From Halopseudomonas litoralis (GTDB lineage: Bacteria > Pseudomonadota > Gammaproteobacteria > Pseudomonadales > Pseudomonadaceae), in NCBI RefSeq assembly GCF_900105005.1, contig NZ_LT629748.1:1612001-1676000 (forward strand): a stretch of DNA of 64,000 nt, in the 5' to 3' direction. The notes below the pieces were generated by a model. That model was given only the letters and a program-made list of their open reading frames with translations, did no database searches and was not told where the DNA came from. This document shows positions 24,750 through 29,980 of this stretch, piece after piece (positions within the stretch are counted from its first letter, which is position 1; each line of letters starts with the position of its first letter). A program made the position numbers and the translations under genes.

Positions 24750-26515
24750 TGATTGCTACTGAAGTGGATGCCGGCTGGCGAACAGCGCGGCAGGTCAGCG
24801 CACGCCCGGCCGCCAGTGCTTGGAGTCGCAAGCCTGAGCGCAGTCTGAATCGTGCCAGCGCCTGGGGCGATGCCCAGCCGACCGAGAAAACGACACGCAC
24901 CGACTGGGCAGCTGTGCCGGCACTTGATCAAGGTCAGACTGGTCGCTGGGAATCGGCATCGCCAACAGACGGCGGGAGCGTGGCGGCAGGATTCGTTCAG
25001 GTGCCCAGCAAAGACCTTGGGTTGGCAGGAGCATGGGATCACAGCATTCGGCCGGCTGATTGGAGGGTGACAGTCTCCTATAACCCGGCGCCGGCAAAGA
25101 AGGACGCCAGTACCGCGCCACGCTATCAGCGGGTGGATGAATATGGCCCGCGATACGACGCAGCATTGGAGGTTGGGCGCAGCCTCTATGTGCCGGGCAA
25201 CGGCCCGCTGGTGTTTAACTTCGGTGATGAACGGTATGCGCCGAGCAATTCCCCGTCGGTGTTCTTCGACTTCCGCTATGTGCCGCCCGCCCGGGTCATC
25301 CAGCCGGTAGACAGCGGCGCTGCGTTCAGCTGGCGGCCTGCACGACAGGTGGGAATACCGATGCAATTGCTGTGGGGCAGGGGGCGCCCTCTCGACCCCA
25401 TTCCGACGGGCATCGATTACCCGGACTACACCGGCCCGATCACCATCATCGTACCGCCGCCGGCCGAGCCGGATATTCTGGAGACCTACATGATTGCGAA
25501 CAGCGTCAGCCTGGCGGTGCTGCCCGATCGCACGCCTCTGGATGCCACCGGCATCCGGGTCGGGCTCGATATCGACAGCTTCGCCTGGACCCTATCCGCC
25601 AACCTGTTCGGACGCACCTCTCTGGCCCAGGTGCGCCCCGACGCCAACGGCCCGAAAGAGGTCGAGCTGACCATCAACGGCCACACCTGGGTATTCATCG
25701 TGGAACGCTACTCCGGTACCGGCAAACTCGCTGATGAGCGCTACACCATCACCGGCGTTAGCCAGACCCAGCTGCTGGCCAAGCCCTACGCCCCAGCTCG
25801 TAGCCAGAGCAACACGGTACCGCTCAACGCACAGCAGGCCGCTGAACTGGAGTTGCAATATACCGACTTCATCTTGCACTGGGACACCTGGAACGCCGGG
25901 CCACCAGACTGGACACTCCCGGCTGGGGCGTTCAGCTATGAATCCAAAACCCCGATGGAGGTAATCGCCGAGCTGGCCGAAACAGCCGGCGGCATCGTCA
26001 GCCCCTCGCGCAACAGCCGAGAGCTCACAGTGCTGCCTCGCTACAAGCAGCCGGTCTGGCAATGGTCCAGCGCCATCATGGATCGCATCATCCCTGCCAA
26101 CATTGTCGCCTCCTGGGGCAGCGAGTGGCAACCGCAGCCGGAGTGGAACAGTTGCTACGTCAGCGGCACCAACCACGGCGTCAGCGTCAACGTCCGCCGC
26201 GCCGGTACCGCAGGTGATGAGCCTGCACCGGATGTCTTCCACGACTGGATCACCGGCGAACAAGCCGGCCGAGCCCGCGGTATCGCTGAGCTGTGCAAAG
26301 GCGGCAACCAGGAGATCATCACCCTGGACCTGCCACTATTCCCGCAGCAAACCGCACCGGGCCTGGTGGAGCCGGCCATGCTCTGTGAAGTGCGGGACAT
26401 TGAAGAAACCTGGCGCGGCCTCTGCCTCGCCACCGAGATAACCGCCGAAGGCATCGGCGCCTCCCGGGTCAAGCAAACCCTCAAACTCGAACGCCATCAC
26501 CGGGAGGGCGCATGA
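24749..26515 (+). CDS. phage tail hub/baseplate-like protein
   Basis: A 588-residue protein. Residues 1-190 are Trp/Arg-rich and repetitive (for example RTARQVSARPAASAWSRKPE and AWGDAQPTEKTTRTDWAAVP). From about residue 235 the sequence changes to a fold reminiscent of tail-hub proteins: SLAVLPDRTPLDATGIRVGL, ELTINGHTWVFIVERYSGTG, ERYTITGVSQTQLLAKPYAP, and later PMEVIAELAETAGGIVSPSR with SRELTVLPRYKQP. This pattern (small beta domains plus a phage gp27-like module) suggests the hub through which the tail opens. ATG 24749 overlaps the previous stop; the stop overlaps the next start. Assignment is by resemblance and position. Confidence 0.6.
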   Translation: MIATEVDAGWRTARQVSARPAASAWSRKPERSLNRASAWGDAQPTEKTTRTDWAAVPALDQGQTGRWESASPTDGGSVAAGFVQVPSKDLGLAGAWDHSIRPADWRVTVSYNPAPAKKDASTAPRYQRVDEYGPRYDAALEVGRSLYVPGNGPLVFNFGDERYAPSNSPSVFFDFRYVPPARVIQPVDSGAAFSWRPARQVGIPMQLLWGRGRPLDPIPTGIDYPDYTGPITIIVPPPAEPDILETYMIANSVSLAVLPDRTPLDATGIRVGLDIDSFAWTLSANLFGRTSLAQVRPDANGPKEVELTINGHTWVFIVERYSGTGKLADERYTITGVSQTQLLAKPYAPARSQSNTVPLNAQQAAELELQYTDFILHWDTWNAGPPDWTLPAGAFSYESKTPMEVIAELAETAGGIVSPSRNSRELTVLPRYKQPVWQWSSAIMDRIIPANIVASWGSEWQPQPEWNSCYVSGTNHGVSVNVRRAGTAGDEPAPDVFHDWITGEQAGRARGIAELCKGGNQEIITLDLPLFPQQTAPGLVEPAMLCEVRDIEETWRGLCLATEITAEGIGASRVKQTLKLERHHREGA

Positions 26516-26748
26516 GCACAGTCAACCCATGGAAACGATTTATCGGCCTGCTACCAGGCGGCACGCGCACCGTCGGCACAGTCGCCAGCGTGGACCTGCA
26601 GAACGGGACCAGCATCATAACCCTGCGCAACGGGAGTCAGATCAGTGCAAAGGGCACCAGCGTGGGGCGGGGGTTAAAGGCGTTTGTGGTGGATGGGCAG
26701 GTGATGGGGCAGGCGCCGGGGCTGGTGCAGTATGAGGTGGAGGTATGA
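26512..26748 (+). CDS. small phage tail protein, OB-fold-like
   Basis: A 78-residue protein (MSTVNPWKRFIGLLPGGTRT at the start) with the short alternating strands TVGTVASVDLQNGTSIITL and SAKGTSVGRGLKAFVVDGQV, compatible with an OB-like barrel such as those attached to tail hubs. It overlaps the hub gene by four bases. Its own stop overlaps an ATG that opens only an 18-codon frame, after which the pilin cassette begins. Confidence 0.6.
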   Translation: MSTVNPWKRFIGLLPGGTRTVGTVASVDLQNGTSIITLRNGSQISAKGTSVGRGLKAFVVDGQVMGQAPGLVQYEVEV

Positions 26749-26801
26749 CCAAGCTATATTTCAAAGTGAAAGCCCCAGAAGGTCTGAGGCTTTCACGCTA
26801 A
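26745..26801 (+). pseudogene. 18-codon ATGA-coupled reading frame, possible 5' remnant of the next tail gene
   Basis: The frame reads MTKLYFKVKAPEGLRLSR then TAA. It is coupled to the preceding gene by an ATGA overlap and has GAGGTGG just upstream, exactly like the true genes of this operon, yet ends after 18 codons, immediately before the reverse-oriented pilin gene. The simplest reading is that the insertion of the pilin cassette removed the rest of a tail gene. It might instead be a chance frame. Confidence 0.35.
26766..26796. terminator. hairpin between tail operon and convergent pilin gene
   Basis: GTGAAAGCC (26766-26774) pairs with GGCTTTCAC (26788-26796); inside, CAGA pairs with TCTG around AGG. 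No T-run follows on either strand, so it would be a weak or factor-assisted bidirectional terminator. Confidence 0.5.
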
Positions 26802-26820
26802 ATGGTCAGGTGAGTGCTAA

Positions 26821-27309
26821 TTAATCCCCGTCGCCAGGCGGCGGTGTAGTAGTACGGCAGCTGGCTGGGAAGTATTTGTTGTTGTCTGCAGTGCTAGGCT
26901 TGCACTGCCACAAAATCGGGCCGGAGTATCCTGCAGCGATAGTTGCACCTGCAGTGGTTTGCGGCGTCATCACAACAGTAGATCCGTCTAGACCAGTAAC
27001 ATTTGTGCCTTTGATAGTGGCGGTGACCACGCCACTGGTTACATTAACTTTCTCAACATACTGTGAGGTGATGTCTCCTTCGGCATCCAACCCAGCAGCC
27101 TCGTTGTTAGCAGGTAGAGTTCCTTCTGATTGAAAGTACTCTGCAACAGCAGTACGGCCTGAGGAGGCAAAGGTCAATACTTCAGACATCTTTGCGCGGT
27201 TAGTGTAATCCTGATAAGCCGGCAGCGCGATTGCAGCCAAAATACCGATGATCGCCACTACGATCATCAGTTCGATAAGCGTAAAACCTTTTTGCATTTG
27301 AGCTTTCAT
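26821..27309 (-). CDS. type IVa major pilin (PilA-like) inside the prophage
   Basis: A 162-residue type IV prepilin: leader MKAQMQKG cleaved before Phe, then the [20 protein letters not shown] helix with Glu5 of the mature protein, a globular domain, and a C-terminal disulphide loop between WQCKPS and ASCRTT. All features of a functional PilA are present. Start ATG 27309 has GGAGAT six bases upstream. It lies in reverse orientation between the tail operon and the lysis genes, is AT-richer than the phage genes, and has a near-consensus sigma-54 promoter upstream, as host pilA genes do. It is therefore probably a host-derived cargo ('moron') gene that could alter the cell's pilus, for instance against competing pilus-specific phages. 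That role is inference. Confidence 0.93.
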   Translation of the reverse strand: MKAQMQKGFTLIELMIVVAIIGILAAIALPAYQDYTNRAKMSEVLTFASSGRTAVAEYFQSEGTLPANNEAAGLDAEGDITSQYVEKVNVTSGVVTATIKGTNVTGLDGSTVVMTPQTTAGATIAAGYSGPILWQCKPSTADNNKYFPASCRTTTPPPGDGD

Positions 27310-27356
27310 TTAAATCTCCATATTTTTTGAAAGGCCGTATGACCTATCTGAGGCAT

Positions 27357-27372
27357 AGCAGGTACCGTGCCA
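27357..27372 (-). promoter_or_regulatory. sigma-54 (RpoN) -24/-12 promoter of the pilin gene
   Basis: On the minus strand the sequence is TGGCACGGTACCTGCT against the consensus TGGCACGN4TTGCW: one mismatch, with the invariant GG and GC at the right spacing. It lies about 48 bases before the pilin start codon, giving a leader of roughly 35 bases. A CTGTC half-site (minus strand, 27453-27457), similar to PilR-binding half-sites, lies about 110 bases upstream of the expected start. Confidence 0.78.
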
Positions 27373-27489
27373 GCTTCTCGATTCTGCATCAGTCTGGGTC
27401 TGTACCTTGCGTAAACTGTGGCCTTGCGGAGGTCATCACGCGGAGTCCCCACGACAGGGTTGTGGTTTGTTATCCTATTGGCAGCACTG

Positions 27490-27545
27490 TTTGGCACACC
27501 TACTACTGTGCCAAATGCCAGAATGGCACACCTGATGGTGTGCCA
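27490..27545. promoter_or_regulatory. two adjacent palindromic operators upstream of the HTH-Sel1 gene
   Basis: Palindrome 1: TTTGGCACA (27490-27498), 8-base spacer, TGTGCCAAA (27507-27515). Palindrome 2: TGGCACACC (27524-27532), TGAT, GGTGTGCCA (27537-27545). The four TGGCAC half-sites alternate in orientation. The block ends 22 bases before the GTG of the HTH-Sel1 gene and lies about 145 bases upstream of the pilin's expected transcription start, so one regulator could act on both divergent genes. None of them fits the -24/-12 sigma-54 spacing. Confidence 0.65.
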
Positions 27546-27567
27546 AATCCAATTCAAGGGACGAACC

Positions 27568-28029
27568 GTGGACGCAATCAGCCTGGATACAGCCATCCTG
27601 ATCACTGGGATCAGCAAGCGGACCCTCTGGCGCCGGGTCACCGAAGGCCAGCTCACCCGTCTGGAAACAGACGAGCGCGGCCGAGCCATGGTCGCCTTCA
27701 GCGAGATCGCACCGCAGATCAACATCCCGATCGAGCCGGAAGATTATGAGCTGCTGGTCGATGCCGACGCCGGCGATGCGGACGCGCAGAACGACTTGGC
27801 TCAACTGCTGATCGACATCAATCTGTTGGATATGGGCATGCACTGGTTGAAGCAGGCCGTCGACCAGGAACACCCAGACGCCATGCACAACCTAGCCAAG
27901 CTGCACTTTAAAGGCATCGGCGTGCCGAAGGACGAGAACGCCGGCCTGATGTGGCTGGCCAAAGCCTCAGCCCACGGCCACGTGATCGCGCGCCAGCAAA
28001 TGGATGCATTGGTGTCTCGAACAAACTGA
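27568..28029 (+). CDS. HTH-Sel1 repeat protein (putative phage regulator)
   Basis: A 153-residue protein from GTG 27568, preceded by AAGGGA; upstream in-frame starts would overlap the palindromic operators. Residues 4-45 (LDTAILITGISKRTLWRRVT, then LETDERGRAMVAFSEI) resemble an excisionase/MerR-type winged HTH. Residues 65-150 hold two to three Sel1/TPR-like helical repeats (DADAQNDLAQLLIDIN; HPDAMHNLAKLHFKGIGVPK; AGLMWLAKASAHGHVIARQQ). A DNA-binding part joined to a protein-binding part suggests a regulator, perhaps acting on the adjacent palindromes. It is divergent from the pilin and closed by a strong terminator. The target is unknown. Confidence 0.7.
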   Translation: MDAISLDTAILITGISKRTLWRRVTEGQLTRLETDERGRAMVAFSEIAPQINIPIEPEDYELLVDADAGDADAQNDLAQLLIDINLLDMGMHWLKQAVDQEHPDAMHNLAKLHFKGIGVPKDENAGLMWLAKASAHGHVIARQQMDALVSRTN

Positions 28030-28046
28030 CGCAGTAATCACTCACC

Positions 28047-28072
28047 AAACCCGCCACCCGGCGGGTTTTTTA
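28047..28072 (+). terminator. rho-independent terminator after the HTH-Sel1 gene
   Basis: AAACCCGCC (28047-28055) and GGCGGGTTT (28060-28068) form a perfect 9-bp stem with loop ACCC, followed by TTTATT. It separates the HTH-Sel1 gene from the lysis genes that begin 17 bases later, so the lysis cassette needs its own promoter or antitermination. Confidence 0.9.
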
Positions 28073-28088
28073 TTGCCTGGAGAAAACC

Positions 28089-28625
28089 ATGCCAGTAATC
28101 ACTGAAGAAAAGGCCGGCGGCATCAACGTGCTCGCCTTCCTGGATATGCTCGCCTGGAGCGAAGGGACGAGCACCATCAAAGCCTCAGATGACGGGTACA
28201 ACGTGTTCGTCGGCGGGGCGCTGTTCACTGACTACAGCGATCACCCACGCCGGTATGTGAAGCTGCCCCGGTACGGCATTACATCCAGCGCGGCCGGGCG
28301 GTACCAGTTCCTGGCTCGCACCTGGGATGCCATCGTTCGCAACTACGGATTCCGCGGCCGCTTCATTCCCGAGGCGCAGGACCTGGCTGCTATCAAGCTT
28401 TTGATGGAGTGCGGCGCCTACCGGCTGATCCAACAGGGTCGTATTGAGGATGCCGTAGCCAAGGCCGCGCCGATCTGGGCCAGCCTGCCCGGGGCAGGGT
28501 ATGGCCAGCGTGAACATAAGCTCGCGCAACTGCTGGAGATCTACGAAGGAGAGCATGCCGCCGAGCAGCATACTGAGCATGAACTGGTGGCTGTGTACTC
28601 GGACTGCGGGGGCGCGCTGGCATGA
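28089..28625 (+). CDS. phage endolysin, lambda R-type lytic transglycosylase (GH104)
   Basis: A 178-residue muralytic enzyme. It matches the lambda gpR layout closely: FLDMLAWSEGTS with the catalytic Glu (about residue 25), then GYNVFVGGALFTDYSDHPR, SSAAGRYQFLARTWDA, and APIWASLPGAGYGQREHKLA. It cuts the glycan strand of peptidoglycan. There is no signal or SAR helix at the N-terminus (MPVITEEKAGGINVLAFLDM), so it should need a holin for release, yet no holin-like gene is found in the visible region. It overlaps the Rz gene by four bases. Confidence 0.92.
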   Translation: MPVITEEKAGGINVLAFLDMLAWSEGTSTIKASDDGYNVFVGGALFTDYSDHPRRYVKLPRYGITSSAAGRYQFLARTWDAIVRNYGFRGRFIPEAQDLAAIKLLMECGAYRLIQQGRIEDAVAKAAPIWASLPGAGYGQREHKLAQLLEIYEGEHAAEQHTEHELVAVYSDCGGALA

Positions 28626-29137
28626 TCGCCGTCCGCGTCCTGGCGCCATACATCATTGCGCTGGCAATTGGCTCCCTGGTCGGATCGTGGGCCACCAGCA
28701 ACCACTGGCAGACGCGTTACAGCGAGCAGCAAACAGCCCACACCGAGCTGCTGCGCCGGACCGCCGAGGCCAATGCCGCAGTAATCCTGCAGCAGCAGGC
28801 TAAGCAGCAGGAACAGTCCTGGCGCCTGGCTGAACTGGATACCAAACACACGCAGGAGCTATCTGATGCACTATCTGAAAACCGCCGCCTCGAAGATCTG
28901 TATTCTGCTGCTGATGGCGAGCGCCGCAGGCTGCGCATCGAAGTTATCGTCGCCCGTAACGATGCCATCGTGTCCGAAACCACCAGCGCCCGCAGCGTGG
29001 GCGATGCAGCCCCCCTCGAACTCAGTGGAGCAGCTGGACGCTCTGTTTGGAATATTCGAGCCGGAATGATCGAAGATCAGAAGAAGCTGTTGTATTGGCA
29101 GGAGCGGGCGAAGGCGGTCACTGCAACGGAAGAATGA
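28622..29137 (+). CDS. Rz-like inner-membrane spanin
   Basis: A 171-residue i-spanin: an N-terminal TM helix (VLAPYIIALAIGSLVGSWA, about residues 6-24) followed by a long periplasmic coiled coil (LLRRTAEANAAVILQQQAKQ and KHTQELSDALSENRRLEDLY). With Rz1 it bridges and fuses the inner and outer membranes in the last lysis step. Position after the endolysin and a nested lipoprotein gene in another frame confirm the assignment. Confidence 0.88.
   Translation: MIAVRVLAPYIIALAIGSLVGSWATSNHWQTRYSEQQTAHTELLRRTAEANAAVILQQQAKQQEQSWRLAELDTKHTQELSDALSENRRLEDLYSAADGERRRLRIEVIVARNDAIVSETTSARSVGDAAPLELSGAAGRSVWNIRAGMIEDQKKLLYWQERAKAVTATEE
28866..29069 (+). CDS. Rz1-like outer-membrane spanin lipoprotein, nested in Rz
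   Basis: A 67-residue lipoprotein wholly inside the Rz gene in another reading frame. Signal peptide KICILLLMASAAGCAS with the lipobox ending at Cys near residue 23; the mature part is Pro-rich (MPSCPKPPAPAAWAMQPPSN), as in Rz1. Such nested Rz/Rz1 pairs are classic in lambdoid phages. Two constraints in the same bases make chance unlikely. Confidence 0.88.
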   Translation: MHYLKTAASKICILLLMASAAGCASKLSSPVTMPSCPKPPAPAAWAMQPPSNSVEQLDALFGIFEPE

Positions 29138-29186
29138 GCCCCGCCCCCCCTCATTCCTCACATTTCCCACCTCTCGCTCCTATCGA

Positions 29187-29480
29187 TTACTCCGCTCGGC
29201 ACAGCCATGACTGCGCATACATCACGCCATCAATCTCCTCTGTCCCCGTCAGCACCATTCCATTGGGCGCCATAGAGTGCAGCTGACAGTCCATCAATTC
29301 CGGCCAGGGCGGCTCGCTCAGCGGCCACGCTCCCCGGATTGACGCAACCACAGATGACCGGCCCATCACGCAGCTTTCATGATTGATCGCCACGTCGACC
29401 CGCTTGCCTTGGTCTTTGCTCAGCTCTTTTGGCGTAAACGGCACGCCGCGGCGTCGCATCAGGGTTACTCTGAAAATCAT
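29187..29480 (-). CDS. small SOS-boxed prophage protein of unknown function
   Basis: A 97-residue protein with no family that I recognise: MIFRVTLMRRRGVPFTPKEL, a central VDVAINHESCVMGRSSVVAS, a Trp/Pro-rich GAWPLSEPPWPELMDCQLHS and a C-terminal YAQSWLCRAE. No TM or signal. Start ATG 29480 has AGGTGG upstream, and a LexA-type box lies 11 to 30 bases before the start. It is the last gene before the attachment site and reads against the lysis genes. SOS-induced expression is likely; function unknown. Confidence 0.65.
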   Translation of the reverse strand: MIFRVTLMRRRGVPFTPKELSKDQGKRVDVAINHESCVMGRSSVVASIRGAWPLSEPPWPELMDCQLHSMAPNGMVLTGTEEIDGVMYAQSWLCRAE

Positions 29481-29490
29481 GGTCCACCTA

Positions 29491-29510
29491 TACTGTATTT
29501 ATAGCCAGTA
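29491..29510 (-). promoter_or_regulatory. LexA (SOS) box upstream of the small prophage gene
   Basis: TACTGTATTTATAGCCAGTA has the CTG-N10-CAG core with the flanking TA/TA symmetry of gammaproteobacterial LexA boxes. It is placed immediately before the minus-strand start codon at 29480, so it overlaps or abuts the promoter. Confidence 0.78.
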
Positions 29511-29511
29511 T

Positions 29512-29640
29512 ATTGCGGAGCGAGGGAGATATGGAATATTGCCCGGACGGGCGGAGGGGGGATGTAAATCTGATCCGCAATTATTTGAAGGCCCGCGCCG
29601 TTATTGGCCTGCAGAGGCATCAAAATTATGTAATTGCGGA
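29512..29640. repeat. three copies of ATTGCGGA next to the attachment core, candidate integrase arm sites
   Basis: ATTGCGGA occurs at 29512-29519 and 29633-29640 on the plus strand and inverted (TCCGCAAT) at 29574-29581; the last two extend to a perfect 10-bp inverted pair (TCCGCAATTA and TAATTGCGGA). They lie within 175 bases of the tRNA-derived core, in an otherwise gene-free AT-rich stretch, as arm-type sites of tyrosine integrases do. Confidence 0.45.
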
Positions 29641-29683
29641 CTTAATATTGTCATAACATGCTGATTTTGTTGGATATGTCGAT

Positions 29684-29741
29684 GGACTTAAAATCCCTCG
29701 GAGGAAACTCCGTGCCGGTTCGATTCCGGCTCCGGGCACCA
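29684..29741 (+). other. 3' fragment of tRNA-Leu(UAA): prophage/island attachment site remnant
   Basis: 58 bases match the anticodon-to-CCA part of a tRNA-Leu: anticodon loop CTTAAAA (anticodon TAA), the long variable arm CGGAG-GAAA-CTCCG, T arm GCCGG-TTCGATT-CCGGC, acceptor TCCGGGC and ACCA. The expected 5' half (acceptor, D arm) is missing upstream, and the anticodon stem loses pairing just before GGACTT, so identity begins there. This is the usual duplicated core left when a tyrosine integrase uses the 3' half of a tRNA gene. The intact gene and the integrase should lie left of the window. The following 240 bases to the next gene hold nothing recognisable. Confidence 0.88.
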
Positions 29742-29980
29742 TTTTTAAATCACATGTTTACCGAATTTTACGGAGTGCTTTCACGGTCCGTAATTCAGCT
29801 ACGCTGTCCGCCCCCGCCGTTTTCTGTCCATCCCGGCTCCCGAAGCGCCCAATAGATTATTGTATCCAGTAGATCGCCAACCTCTCGAGCAGCTATAAAA
29901 GCTCAACCAAAGCAAGCCGACGATCCAAGCGCTTTTCTCCAGGCTGTTGTCATGACGTATCCTGATGGCTGCGATAAAGC

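Larger units (their letters stand above)
19296..29741 (+). mobile_element. right-hand remnant of a tailed prophage ending at tRNA-Leu
   Basis: The tail-tip operon, lysis genes, a LexA-boxed late gene and a 3' tRNA-Leu fragment follow in the order expected at the right end of a temperate tailed phage. Terminase, portal, capsid, head-tail connector, tape-measure, repressor and integrase genes are all missing from the window. Either the left part lies beyond the ICE, which would then be inserted into the prophage, or it has been deleted. Tail type appears non-contractile because no sheath or tube protein is seen, but those genes might also be in the missing part. Confidence 0.75.

Noticed and set aside
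27490..27545. TGGCAC-containing palindromes as sigma-54 promoters for the HTH-Sel1 gene
   Set aside because: No TTGC or comparable -12 element at the required distance from any TGGCAC; the symmetry is better explained by an operator.
29655..29741. Complete tRNA-Leu gene
   Set aside because: No D arm or 5' acceptor strand matching the 3' half is found upstream, and the anticodon stem is broken.
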